Counted from the first letter of the stretch, positions 34,954 through 43,720 are shown. The stretch: 64,000 nucleotides of DNA from DAOMNN01 sp050486545 (GCA_050486545.1 JBJHDM010000001.1:58285-122284); one strand, 5' to 3'. Program-made: numbers and translations. The notes: generated by a model from the letters alone, not told the origin.

Positions 34954-35957
34954 GGCCTGTAGTAGGCGCCGAGCGTGTGGCTACGCCCCTCGGAGACCTT
35001 GTCGAGCTCCGCGACCCAGGCGGGCTGCACTTGGAACGCTTCGGTGCCTTGCCGGATGCGGTCGAGCGCGGCACGCCACACACGCGTGACTTGCGCGACG
35101 TAGGCGGGACTACGCTGCCGCCCTTCGATCTTGATCGCCCGCACGCCGGCCCTGGCCAGATCGGGCAGCAGTTCCAGCGTATTCAGGCTGGTCGGTTCCT
35201 CGATCGCGTAGTAGGTCTCGCCTCCCACGTCGAAGCGGCCCTTGCACAGGGTTGGATAACCGGCGCGCTCGTCCTCGTCGAAGCGATCGATGAGAATGCC
35301 GTTCAGGCGCGTTTCCATGCCTTGCGGGGTCTGCTCCCAGCGCACGTGCTTGCCGGGCGAACAGGCGCCATTGCAGTTGGGGGACTCGCCGGTCGCGTAG
35401 GCCGACAGCGCGCAGCGCCCCTCGACCATGACGCACAGGCCGCCAAAGCCGAAGACCTCGATCTCGACCGGCGTATTGGCGATCACCTGTTCGACCTGAG
35501 GCAGCGACAGCACGCGCGGCAGCACAGCGCGCTGGATGCCGAAGTGCTCGTGATAGAAGTTGATCGCCTCGTAGCTCGTGGCCGAGCCCTGCACCGACAA
35601 ATGCAGGCGCAGGTCCGGATGGGTCTTGCGTGCGTAGGCCATGAGGCCCGGGTCGGCGAGGATGACCGCGTCGATGCCGAAATCGGCAGCGCGGTCCACC
35701 GCAGCGGTCCAGTCGGCCCAGTTGCCCGCCTGCGGATAGGTATTGAGCGCGAGCAGCACCTTGCGCCCTTTCGCGTGGGCATAGCGTACGCCCTCGCGCA
35801 TCGCGTTGGCGTCGAAGTTCAGCCCGGTGAAATTACGCGCGTTGGTCGCATCCTTGAAGCCGACGTATACACAGTCGGCGCCATTGTCGACGGCCGTCTT
35901 GAGGGCAGGAAGGCTGCCCGCCGGGCAGACGAGTTCGATTCGCTGGGTGGGAGTCAT
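34944..35957 (-). CDS. ubiU: O2-independent ubiquinone hydroxylase component UbiU
   Basis: The 337-residue U32-family protein has Cys175, Cys182, Cys199 and Cys238, exactly six more than the E. coli UbiU cluster ligands 169/176/193/232. It forms a heterodimer with UbiV. It is the first gene of ubiUVT. The ATG lies only 3 nt downstream of a perfect 11-bp hairpin, and an FNR-type palindrome lies about 60 bp upstream, which suggests strong control of anaerobic expression. Confidence 0.95.
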   Translation of the reverse strand: MTPTQRIELVCPAGSLPALKTAVDNGADCVYVGFKDATNARNFTGLNFDANAMREGVRYAHAKGRKVLLALNTYPQAGNWADWTAAVDRAADFGIDAVILADPGLMAYARKTHPDLRLHLSVQGSATSYEAINFYHEHFGIQRAVLPRVLSLPQVEQVIANTPVEIEVFGFGGLCVMVEGRCALSAYATGESPNCNGACSPGKHVRWEQTPQGMETRLNGILIDRFDEDERAGYPTLCKGRFDVGGETYYAIEEPTSLNTLELLPDLARAGVRAIKIEGRQRSPAYVAQVTRVWRAALDRIRQGTEAFQVQPAWVAELDKVSEGRSHTLGAYYRPWK

Positions 35958-35960
35958 GTC

Positions 35961-35987
35961 GTTTCGGGGCTTTTTCAGCCCCGAAAC
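35961..35987. other. perfect 11-bp hairpin just before ubiU
   Basis: GTTTCGGGGCT and AGCCCCGAAAC pair perfectly around a 5-nt loop. In a transcript reading from the upstream symporter gene the hairpin would end 3 nt before the ubiU AUG and cover the ribosome landing region. It has no T-tract on the ubiU strand, so it is not a standard terminator for the symporter, though it may still weaken read-through. Confidence 0.75.
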
Positions 35988-36027
35988 GATAATGGGTGCC
36001 GGGTCGGACCGCGTTGACGAGGGTCAA
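35986..36027 (-). promoter_or_regulatory. FNR/Dnr-type site and putative -10 for ubiUVT
   Basis: TTGAC-GAGG-GTCAA at 36014-36027 is a perfect palindrome differing from the FNR consensus TTGAT-N4-ATCAA by one base in each half. A TATCGT hexamer lies at 35991-35986 on the minus strand. A start at 35979 predicted from that hexamer puts the palindrome centre at exactly -41.5, the class II activator position. Confidence 0.6.
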
Positions 36028-36038
36028 GCGCTCCGGAC

Positions 36039-37499
36039 TTACCGGGCGACGTGGTGCGTCGCTTCGGCTGCGTGGTGATGGCCCGCATGCGGACGGTGAT
36101 GGCTCTTCGGCCCCAGATAGCCGCCGACCAGCATGCCCAGTGCGCTCACCGCAAGCCCGTAGAGCTGCGGTTCGATGTCGCCTTCGGGCACGAACAGTTC
36201 GAGGAACAGCCAGGTGCCGATGCCGAGCACGATCGCCAGCGTCGCCCCGAGGTTGTTCGCGCGCTTCCAGAACAGGCCCGCGGCGAGCGGCACGAAGGCG
36301 CCGGCCAGCGTGACCCGGTAGGCACTCTCGACCATGTGGTGGATGGTCGCATCGGTCGACACCGCATAGACCGCGACGATGACCGTGAACGCCACGACCG
36401 CCCCGCGTGTGCTCATCAGCAACTGGCGGTCGGTCATGTCCTTCCAGTAGCCGCGCAGGATGTTCTCGGAGAAGGTGACCGACGGGGCGAGCAGCGTGCC
36501 GGCTGCGGTGCTCATGATCACCGAGATCAGCGCGCCGAAGAACACGACCTGGGCGAAGAACGGCATGTAGCCGACGATGAGATTCGGCAGGATCAGCTGC
36601 GAATCCTCGTCCATGAAGCGTTCGACCATCTCGGGGTCGATCAGCGTGGCCGAATAGGCGAGGAACAGTGGCACGGCGGCAAAGAAGAAGTACGACATGC
36701 CGCCGATCGTCGTGCCCCACACAGCGACGCGTTCGTTCTTCGATGAGTTCACGCGCTGGAACACGTCCTGCTGCGGGATCGAACCGAGCGCCATGGTCAG
36801 CAGCGCGGCGGTCCACGCGAGGATGTCGAGCATGTCGAGCGTGGGCAGGAAGTTCAGCTTGCCTTCGGCCGCCGCCTTGGAGATCACTGTATCGAAACCG
36901 CCGGCCATGTCGCCGGCCATCCACGTGACGTAGAGCAGGCCCAGGATGATGACGATCATCTGCACGAAGGTCGTCAGCGCGACCGACCACATGCCGCCGA
37001 ACAGCGTGTAGACGAGCACGACCGCAGCGCCGATGAACACGCCCTGGTTCATCGTGATTGCGCCGTCGGAGAGCACGTTGAACACCAGCCCCAGCGCGGC
37101 CATCTGCGCGCCGACCCAGCCGAGGTAGGAGACGATGATCGCCAGCGACAGCGCTACCTCGGTGTTGCGGTTGTAGCGCACGCGGAAGAAGTCGCCGAGC
37201 GTGAGCAGGTTCATGCGGTACAAGGGCCGCGCGAACACGAGGCCGAACAGCACCAGGCAGATCGAGGCGCCGAGCGGGTCCGAGATCAGTCCGCGAAAGC
37301 CTTCGTCGATGAAGGTCGCCGAGATGCCGAGCACGGTTTCCGCACCGAACCAGGTTGCGAACACCATTGCGAGAACGAACACGAACGGCAGGTTGCGGCC
37401 GGCGACGATGTAGTCGCGCGCGTTATGCACCCGGGTCGCCGCGTAGAGGCCGATGGCGACGGACACGGCGATATAGGCAATCACTAGCCAGAGGAGCAT
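36039..37499 (-). CDS. sodium:solute symporter family protein
   Basis: The 486-residue protein has about 13 membrane helices and the SSS family pattern, including the long RPLYRMNLLTLGDFFRVRY region and the YTLFGGMWSVALTTF segment of helix 5. SSS proteins import a solute with Na+. The C-terminal tail is His-rich. No catabolic gene next to it identifies the substrate. The gene is co-directional with ubiUVT, and the ubiU-proximal hairpin and promoter lie between them. Confidence 0.88.
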   Translation of the reverse strand: MLLWLVIAYIAVSVAIGLYAATRVHNARDYIVAGRNLPFVFVLAMVFATWFGAETVLGISATFIDEGFRGLISDPLGASICLVLFGLVFARPLYRMNLLTLGDFFRVRYNRNTEVALSLAIIVSYLGWVGAQMAALGLVFNVLSDGAITMNQGVFIGAAVVLVYTLFGGMWSVALTTFVQMIVIILGLLYVTWMAGDMAGGFDTVISKAAAEGKLNFLPTLDMLDILAWTAALLTMALGSIPQQDVFQRVNSSKNERVAVWGTTIGGMSYFFFAAVPLFLAYSATLIDPEMVERFMDEDSQLILPNLIVGYMPFFAQVVFFGALISVIMSTAAGTLLAPSVTFSENILRGYWKDMTDRQLLMSTRGAVVAFTVIVAVYAVSTDATIHHMVESAYRVTLAGAFVPLAAGLFWKRANNLGATLAIVLGIGTWLFLELFVPEGDIEPQLYGLAVSALGMLVGGYLGPKSHHRPHAGHHHAAEATHHVAR

Positions 37500-37616
37500 G
37501 GGCGGGTCTTCCGGTTGAAGTGGTTGGAGATCGAACGACCTGATTCAAGGGCGGAAGTGTAGCAACGAATTTTCTGCCGTGGTTGGGATTTGCGACGGAT
37601 CCGACGACCCGGGATC

Positions 37617-38834
37617 TCAGTCGTCGGCGAGCCCCGCGCAGCCCTGCTGGCCATCGGTGCGCAAGCGGGTGAGGACCGGCCAGTGATGAGCGAGATGCAG
37701 GGCGAAAGCCGCGATCCAGCACGCGCTTGCGGAAGCCAGTGCAAGGCCGGCGCCGACCGGGCCGAAGCCCATCATCGCGCGCAGCAGTGCGGCGCCCGAG
37801 ATCAGCGCGACCGCGACCGGCACCCAGATCCGTCGGTCGGGTTCGAAACCGGCATGGACGCGTCCGGCGATGTTGAGCACGGCGAAGATCGCCAGGCCCA
37901 TCGCGCCGATCATCGCGAGATGACGTCCGGCACTGACCCACGGGGCGTCCGTGAGCAGGGCGATCCCCATGACCGCGTAGCCTGCGGCCATGAACCAGTA
38001 CACGAGGTAGAGCATCAGCGCCCAGCGCTGCAGCAGCGCCCGCCCGACGTGCCAGTCGTTGAGCAGGTTCAGGAGTGCGGCGCCCGCGGCCAGCGCGATC
38101 CAGCCGGAAACCGGGTGTCCGGGGGCGACGAATTCCGCTGCCGCGTGGAGCAGGATGCAGAAGATCGAGAGCTTGCGTCGCGGCGGGCGGGCGAGATACT
38201 CGATCGTGGTTTCGCCCGCTTCCTCCAGGGCGGCGTTGACGATGCGCATCGAGATGCGGCTCATCGCGACGACGATCAGTGCCATCAGCAACCCGTTCGT
38301 CAGCAGCAGCCAGCGCAGCGGGTCGGCGCCGGCCAGGGCCTCGACGTGGAAGCCGACGGTGGTGACGACCAGGGCAGACAAAGCCCACAGGAAGGACAGG
38401 TGGCGGCGGTCCGGGTCGCGCCACAGGCGCGGCGCGACGAGCACGATGAGGCCGACGAGCAGGCCCGTGTCCGCAAGCATCGCAGCGATCGCCGCACCGG
38501 GGATGGGCGGAGCCGCGAAGGCGAGGCGTCCGGCAAGCCACAGGACGAGCAGCGCGAACACCGGCTCGCGGTCGATCGCGCGGGTTGTCGTGAACTCGGG
38601 GATCGCGGTCAGCACGAAGCCGGCGACGGAGGCCATCGCGAAGCCGTACAGCATCGCATGGGCATGCCATACGACCGGCCCGCCCGGCGTTGCGGGCAGC
38701 GGCAGGCCGACCGCGAAGAAAGCGGCCCAGAGTGCGAGCGCGACCACCGCACTGGCGGCGGTGAGCAGGAAGAACGGCCGGAAGCCGCATTCGAACAGCG
38801 GGGCGATCGGTCCGCTGCGCAGAAAGCTCAGCAT
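37617..38834 (-). CDS. nnrS: NnrS family haem/copper membrane protein
   Basis: The 405-residue protein has about 12 membrane helices and starts with the NnrS pattern (FECGFRPFFLLTA, then VVWHAHAMLYGFA with putative haem/metal-binding histidines near residue 57). NnrS is a haem- and copper-containing membrane protein tied to nitric oxide stress and to denitrifier NnrR/Dnr regulons. The ATG at 38834 has a GGAGC ribosome-binding site and overlaps the ABC ATPase stop by 7 bp. It is the last gene of the TonB-ABC-nnrS operon. Confidence 0.93.
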   Translation of the reverse strand: MLSFLRSGPIAPLFECGFRPFFLLTAASAVVALALWAAFFAVGLPLPATPGGPVVWHAHAMLYGFAMASVAGFVLTAIPEFTTTRAIDREPVFALLVLWLAGRLAFAAPPIPGAAIAAMLADTGLLVGLIVLVAPRLWRDPDRRHLSFLWALSALVVTTVGFHVEALAGADPLRWLLLTNGLLMALIVVAMSRISMRIVNAALEEAGETTIEYLARPPRRKLSIFCILLHAAAEFVAPGHPVSGWIALAAGAALLNLLNDWHVGRALLQRWALMLYLVYWFMAAGYAVMGIALLTDAPWVSAGRHLAMIGAMGLAIFAVLNIAGRVHAGFEPDRRIWVPVAVALISGAALLRAMMGFGPVGAGLALASASACWIAAFALHLAHHWPVLTRLRTDGQQGCAGLADD

Positions 38835-39670
38835 CGGTGGCTGCTCCGGGGTGTCCGCGCCGGGTCGTCGAGGGCGATGATCTCGGCGCCGACGGCTGTA
38901 CCGGCATCGCGGCTGCACGTCGCCGCAACTGCGGCCAACCCGAAGCTGTCGCGCACCGCGGCGTCCTGCAGCAGACGTGCGGTGGTGCTGTAGACGAAGG
39001 CATCGTCACGCTGCGCGGCCGGATGCGCGATGTGCATGCGGCGCACGATGCGCCCCGGCGTGGGCGCCATGACCAGCACCGTGTCGGACAGGCGCACGGC
39101 CTCCATGAGGTCGTGGGTGATCATCAGCACGCCCAGGGTGCGTGTTTCCAGATGGCTCAGCAGCAACGCGTAGAGTTCGGTCTTGAGGCCGATGTCGAGT
39201 GCCGAGAACGGTTCGTCGAGCAGCAGCAGGTCGGGATCGATCGCCAGCGCGCGCGCGAGCGCGACGCGACTCTGCATGCCGCCCGAGAGCTGGTGCGGGA
39301 ACTTGTCGAGATCGTCGTGGGCGAGCCCCAGTTGCAGGCCCAGTGAGCGGGCGCGACGGTCGCGTTCGGCGCGCGGCATGCCGGCTGCCTTGAGCCCCAG
39401 CGCGATGTTGTCGAGCGCGCTCTTCCACGGCAACAGGCGCGGTTGCTGGAACATGCAGGCCGGTCGCGCGAAATCGTTGTCGATCCGCCCGGTGCGCAAG
39501 GTCGTGAGCCCGGCGCACAGGTGCAGCAGTGTCGTCTTGCCGCAGCCGGAAGGGCCGACCAGCGCGACGACTTCGCCGGCGGCCACGTCGAGATCGACGT
39601 CCTCGAGCACGGGTTGCAGGGCGAACGCGTGGCCGACGCCACGCACGGACAGGCGGGGGGGCGTGTTCAC
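38828..39670 (-). CDS. ABC importer ATP-binding protein (SsuB/TauB-like)
   Basis: The 280-residue ATPase has a Walker A GPSGCGKTT, a signature LSGGMQSRVALARAL, a Walker B LLLLDEPFSALD and a switch His in MITHDLMEA. These place it in the nitrate/sulfonate/taurine importer group. A C-terminal extension of about 50 residues is unusual for that group. The GTG start is supported by a GAGGAT site located at the end of the permease gene. The permease and binding protein genes lie directly upstream. Confidence 0.92.
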   Translation of the reverse strand: MNTPPRLSVRGVGHAFALQPVLEDVDLDVAAGEVVALVGPSGCGKTTLLHLCAGLTTLRTGRIDNDFARPACMFQQPRLLPWKSALDNIALGLKAAGMPRAERDRRARSLGLQLGLAHDDLDKFPHQLSGGMQSRVALARALAIDPDLLLLDEPFSALDIGLKTELYALLLSHLETRTLGVLMITHDLMEAVRLSDTVLVMAPTPGRIVRRMHIAHPAAQRDDAFVYSTTARLLQDAAVRDSFGLAAVAATCSRDAGTAVGAEIIALDDPARTPRSSHRC

Positions 39671-39680
39671 GACCCGATCC

Positions 39681-40469
39681 TCACGTTGCGACCCGCCAGC
39701 GCTCGACTTCGCGCTTGAGCGGTTCGAGCAGCAGGTATTCGACCGCGAGCAGCAGACCGACCACTGCTGAGATCCAGGCCAGCGTCGCGGCGGTGTCGAG
39801 GTGGGAGCGGCTGACTGCGAGCGCGGCGCCCACGCCGTCGCTGGAGGCGAGCAGCTCGGCCATGACGACGACCTTCCAGGAGATGCCCAGCGCGGTGATC
39901 CAGGCCGGGAACAGGTAGGAGACGACGTGGGGCAGCACCACGTCGGTAAACCGCATCCATGGCGGCAGGCGGAAGATGTGGGCCATGTCGCGCAACTGCC
40001 CGTCGAGCGTGCGCGCGCCCTGCATCGCGCCGACGAAGACCACCGGCAGGCAAGCCACGAACACGGTGAACACCGGGGTGCCGTCTCCTGCACCGAACCA
40101 CAGCAATGCGAGCACCAGCCAGGCGATCGGCGGTGTGCCGATCAGCACCGTGACGATCGGGCGCGACATCATCGAGGCGGTCATCGACACGCCGGCGGCC
40201 AGTCCGAGCAGGCTGCCGGCCACGAGGGCGAGACCGAAGCCGGTCAATGCACGCCGTGCGGTTGCGGCGAGTTCCGGCCCTGCGCTGCCGTCGGCCAGCA
40301 GGCCCGCCAGCGTCGCGAAGGCAGTGCGTGGATCGGGCAGGATCAGCGCGCCGTAGTGCACGCTCGCCCACTCCCAGGCGCCGAGGAACAGCAACAGGCT
40401 CGCGATCGCACCCCAGCCGCTCCACAGGTAGGCGGGAAGGGAAGCGATCCAGTTGCGAACCAGGGTCAC
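39681..40469 (-). CDS. ABC importer permease (SsuC/TauC-like)
   Basis: The 262-residue permease has six hydrophobic segments and the EAA-type loop (the TALGISWKVVVMAELLASSDGVG region) that contacts the ATPase in type I importers. Its start overlaps the stop of the binding protein gene by 4 bp. It would take up a small ligand delivered by the periplasmic binding protein. Substrate unknown. Confidence 0.92.
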   Translation of the reverse strand: MTLVRNWIASLPAYLWSGWGAIASLLLFLGAWEWASVHYGALILPDPRTAFATLAGLLADGSAGPELAATARRALTGFGLALVAGSLLGLAAGVSMTASMMSRPIVTVLIGTPPIAWLVLALLWFGAGDGTPVFTVFVACLPVVFVGAMQGARTLDGQLRDMAHIFRLPPWMRFTDVVLPHVVSYLFPAWITALGISWKVVVMAELLASSDGVGAALAVSRSHLDTAATLAWISAVVGLLLAVEYLLLEPLKREVERWRVAT

Positions 40470-41458
40470 TGCGCGGAGACCCCGTAGAAGCCGTCATCGG
40501 GCAATTTGCCCCCGACCACGGCCGGGTTGCGCGCCATCAGGTTCTCGAACAGGAATTCCAGTTCCGCGCGGGCGTCGGCGGCCGGCACCGCCTCCAGCGG
40601 GCTGGCCACGACCGCGTCGGCCACCGCCTCGGCATTCAGCATCTCCACGCGTGCCGCGACGATGCGCCCGCACTCGACGGCGTTGGCCTGGCACCAGGCG
40701 AGCGATTCGTAGTAGGCCTCGTGGATTCGGCGCACGACGGTGGCGTTGCCGCGCACCGCGCCCATCGCCGCGATGCCGGCCTGCGGGATGCGCGGTGCGC
40801 GCTGCAGTATGCGCCCCCATTCGGACTGCAGGTCTATTGCCCGGTGCAGTTCCGGTGCGACGATGCTTACCGGGAACGACTGTGTGCGCCGCAGGGCCAT
40901 CGAGACGGCCGGTTCGGCCAGCAAGGCATGGTCGACGCGTCGCGCGATGAGCAACTGCATCGCGTCCATCGGCGTGGCGACGTAGCGCAGGCGAAAGTCG
41001 CGGCGTGGATCCAGCCCCTGCGCTTCGCCGATCAGCCCGAACAGCAGGTCGGGCATGTCGGCGCGAAACGGCATCGCGATCTCCTCGCCCTTGAGGTCCG
41101 CGAGGGTCTTCAGCTCCGGATTGCGCGACACCAGCCACAGGATGCCCCAGGTCGAGACGTTGATCAGCTCGAGCTTCGCACCACGGTTGTACAGGTTCGC
41201 GGCGACGTTGGTCGGCATCGCCAGCACGTCTGCGCCGCCTTCGAGTGCGAGCACGCGCAACTGGTCGGGATCGCGCCAGGGCCTGAACTCGACGTGCTCG
41301 GCCACGTCGGCGAGCGCGCCGGATTCGGCCATGTGGATCAGCGGAAAGGAAACCGCCGCGAGCGGTCCTGCCAGCACCAGGCGCGGCAGCGGGGCTGCCT
41401 GCGCCGAACTGGCCAGGAACAAGAAGCTCGCGGCGGCGAGGAGGAGACGTTTCAACAT
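40466..41458 (-). CDS. periplasmic substrate-binding protein (NMT1/SsuA-like)
   Basis: The 330-residue protein has a signal peptide (residues 1-22, cleavage after SSAQA) and a type 2 periplasmic-binding fold of the NMT1/SsuA class. It has no lipobox Cys. Members of this class bind sulfonates, thiamine precursors or other small organic ligands, so sequence alone does not give the ligand. It starts 10 bp after the TonB receptor gene and overlaps the permease gene by 4 bp. Confidence 0.9.
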   Translation of the reverse strand: MLKRLLLAAASFLFLASSAQAAPLPRLVLAGPLAAVSFPLIHMAESGALADVAEHVEFRPWRDPDQLRVLALEGGADVLAMPTNVAANLYNRGAKLELINVSTWGILWLVSRNPELKTLADLKGEEIAMPFRADMPDLLFGLIGEAQGLDPRRDFRLRYVATPMDAMQLLIARRVDHALLAEPAVSMALRRTQSFPVSIVAPELHRAIDLQSEWGRILQRAPRIPQAGIAAMGAVRGNATVVRRIHEAYYESLAWCQANAVECGRIVAARVEMLNAEAVADAVVASPLEAVPAADARAELEFLFENLMARNPAVVGGKLPDDGFYGVSAQ

Positions 41459-41468
41459 TGTCTTGGCG

Positions 41469-43583
41469 TCAGAAGCTCGTGTTGTAGCCGACGAAGAAGC
41501 TCCGTCCCGGTGCCTTGATCTCCTCGCCGGAGAGGCCTTCGGTCAGGTGCTCGTGGTACTTGCGGTCGGCGACATTGCGCACGGCCAGACGGACGCGATG
41601 GCTGCCCTGCTGCCAGGTTGCGCCGAGGTCGGCGGTCGCGAAGCCGGAGGTCGGGTTCTCGGTGCCGCGCGAGAATTCGGTGGCGACGCGACTCTGCTTG
41701 CGCACCAGGCGCAAGGTCGCATCGGCCGTCCATTGCGGGGCGATGCGGCCTTCCCAGCCCAGTCCGAGTTCGTCGGCCGGCATCTGGAACAGCGGCTCGC
41801 GCAGGTCGCGGTTCTCGCCGCGAATTCGCGAGTAGCCCGCGTTCACCCACTGCTCGGGGTGGAACTGCCAGCGCGCGTGTGCCTCAAAGCCGGTCAGTCG
41901 TGCCTGGCCGAGATTGATCGTCTGCTTGCATGCCGCCGCCTGCGGCCCGCAAGCCGGCCCGGCAGCAGGCGTGCCGGAAATGTCGAGTCCGGTGATGTAG
42001 TCGTCGATGCGCGTGCGATAGATGGACACGCCGTACTCGAATGATGTGCTCGCGCCCTTCATGCCGAGTTCGAACTGGGTCGCGGTCTCGGGCTTGATGC
42101 GTGGATTGCCGGCGTAGAAGAAGCCGTCGCCGCGCGGCGAGGCTTCAAAGCGCTCGCGCATCTCGCCGGCGCGCACGCCGCGTGAAAGGTTCGCATAGGG
42201 TCGCACGAGGGGCGAGACCTCGTAGATCGCTGCGAGCGAGGCGGACCACATGCGGTCGCTACGGGAAAGGCCATCGGTGACGCGGGGTTGACCCGGAACG
42301 GGGTTGGCGACCGAGTTGGCCTTCCCGCTCACGCGGTCGTGACGGATGCCCGCAAGGATGTTCAGCGCGCCGAAGCTCATGTCATCCTGGACGTAGAAGC
42401 CGAGTGCGTCGATGCGGCCGTCGCTGAACGGATCGTTGCGTGCCATCGGCGAAGAGGGCAGGTGCGGCGGTGCGCTGCGGAGCAGGCGCTCGGGCGCGGC
42501 CTTCATGCGCCATGCGTTGACCCCGAAGGACAGCAGGTGCTGCGGATGGGCCAGCCAGTCGGCCCGCGCGTCCATCCCGTCCGTCTGGAATACGACCCGG
42601 GTCTGCGCGATGTCGCCGATGTCGGTGCCCGCGAGGTTGTAGGCGCGTGCGAAGATGCGTCGCTTCATCTCCTGCCGGTAGACGCGTACATCCAGATTCA
42701 CGGGTGCATCGCCCGATCCGGTGTGCGTGTACCCGGCCTCGACCAGCGTGCGCTCCTGCTTGGGCGAGTAGATCGTTGCACGGTCAATCTGCGGGTTGAG
42801 GTGACCCCGCGTCGACCCCGGATACCAGACGTCCTCGTCGGTGTGCTGTTGCAGCGAAACCCGCAACTGGTTCGACGCGTCGATGCGGAAGCGGTACTGC
42901 GAGATGAAGCTGTCCGAATCGTAGCCGGTGCGCCGCACCTTGCCTTCCGGACTGCGATAGTCGCCGATGCGCGCAAGCGAAGCGCCCAGCATCAGCGCGT
43001 GGTCGTCGCTTGCGAAGTTGCCCACGCCGGTTGCGCGTACCCCGCGGCTTGCGCTGTCCCAGGATGCTGCCAGGTCGAAGCCGGTGCCGGGCTCGAAGCG
43101 GGCCTGCGGCAGCCGCACGTTGATCGCGCCGCCCAGCGCGCCGCTGCCGTACAGCACCGAGGCCGGACCCTTGACCACCTCGAGACGCTCGGCCAGACCC
43201 ACGCTCATGAACGAGGCGATCGCCCCGGCCGGCTGCGCCGAGTTGAAGCGGATGCCGTCGACGAGCAGGACTACGCTTTCCTTCTTCAGCCCGCGGATGA
43301 CCGGGTTCTGTCCCTGGGCGCTATCGCCCGAAACGGACAAGCCCGGCAGGCCGCGCAGCGCTTCGCCGGGGTTGTTGGCGCCGCGGTCGAGCAGGGCCTC
43401 GCGATCGAGCGACAGCGTCGCCGCCGGCGTTTCCAACTCGTCGGCCGCGTAGCCCTTGGCGGTGACGCTCACGTCGGGCAGCACGGTGCCCTGGGCGTGG
43501 GCGGTGGTCGCAAGCGCTGCGGGCAGCAGCATCAGCGCAAGGGTCAGGGGGCGCAGGGCGGGTGAACAAGTTCGCAATGCCAT
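41469..43583 (-). CDS. TonB-dependent outer-membrane receptor
   Basis: The 704-residue protein has a signal peptide (cleavage after AHA at residue 30), a TonB-box-like segment just beyond it (PDVSVTAKG), a plug domain with the PGLSVSGD and IRGLKKESVVLLVDGIR elements, and a 22-strand barrel ending in Phe. The overall style resembles haem, siderophore or copper receptors. A C-x-C-like pair (CGPQAAAC) lies in a barrel loop. A GGAGAAA ribosome-binding site precedes the ATG. It is the first gene of the five-gene operon. Ligand unknown. Confidence 0.93.
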   Translation of the reverse strand: MALRTCSPALRPLTLALMLLPAALATTAHAQGTVLPDVSVTAKGYAADELETPAATLSLDREALLDRGANNPGEALRGLPGLSVSGDSAQGQNPVIRGLKKESVVLLVDGIRFNSAQPAGAIASFMSVGLAERLEVVKGPASVLYGSGALGGAINVRLPQARFEPGTGFDLAASWDSASRGVRATGVGNFASDDHALMLGASLARIGDYRSPEGKVRRTGYDSDSFISQYRFRIDASNQLRVSLQQHTDEDVWYPGSTRGHLNPQIDRATIYSPKQERTLVEAGYTHTGSGDAPVNLDVRVYRQEMKRRIFARAYNLAGTDIGDIAQTRVVFQTDGMDARADWLAHPQHLLSFGVNAWRMKAAPERLLRSAPPHLPSSPMARNDPFSDGRIDALGFYVQDDMSFGALNILAGIRHDRVSGKANSVANPVPGQPRVTDGLSRSDRMWSASLAAIYEVSPLVRPYANLSRGVRAGEMRERFEASPRGDGFFYAGNPRIKPETATQFELGMKGASTSFEYGVSIYRTRIDDYITGLDISGTPAAGPACGPQAAACKQTINLGQARLTGFEAHARWQFHPEQWVNAGYSRIRGENRDLREPLFQMPADELGLGWEGRIAPQWTADATLRLVRKQSRVATEFSRGTENPTSGFATADLGATWQQGSHRVRLAVRNVADRKYHEHLTEGLSGEEIKAPGRSFFVGYNTSF

Positions 43584-43671
43584 AACGTTTCTCCGGAAAT
43601 GGGGGAACGAGCTGGCTTGCTGATCGCTGGCTGGCGCATTGCTGGCTTGCTCTGTTGCGGGTCGAGCTTCA

Positions 43672-43720
43672 ATCGCAAACTATATACAAATGAGAATGAG
43701 TTGCGTTTGATATAGGTCAA
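43672..43720 (-). promoter_or_regulatory. class II FNR/Dnr-type promoter of the TonB-ABC-nnrS operon
   Basis: TTGAT-ATAG-GTCAA at 43707-43720 matches TTGAT-N4-ATCAA at nine of ten positions. A TATAGT -10 element lies at 43684-43679 on the minus strand and predicts a start at 43672, placing the box centre at exactly -41.5. The leader is then 88 nt long and contains two GCTGGCTTGCT repeats (43611 and 43641). Confidence 0.7.

Noticed and set aside
37500..37616. Possible sigma-54 promoter before the symporter
   Set aside because: A GG...GC pair is present but the spacing between the two elements does not fit the -24/-12 rule.
43688..43708. Possible Fur box before the TonB receptor
   Set aside because: The left part (AATGAGAATGA) resembles a Fur half site, but the right half does not complete the inverted repeat; too weak to list as a feature.
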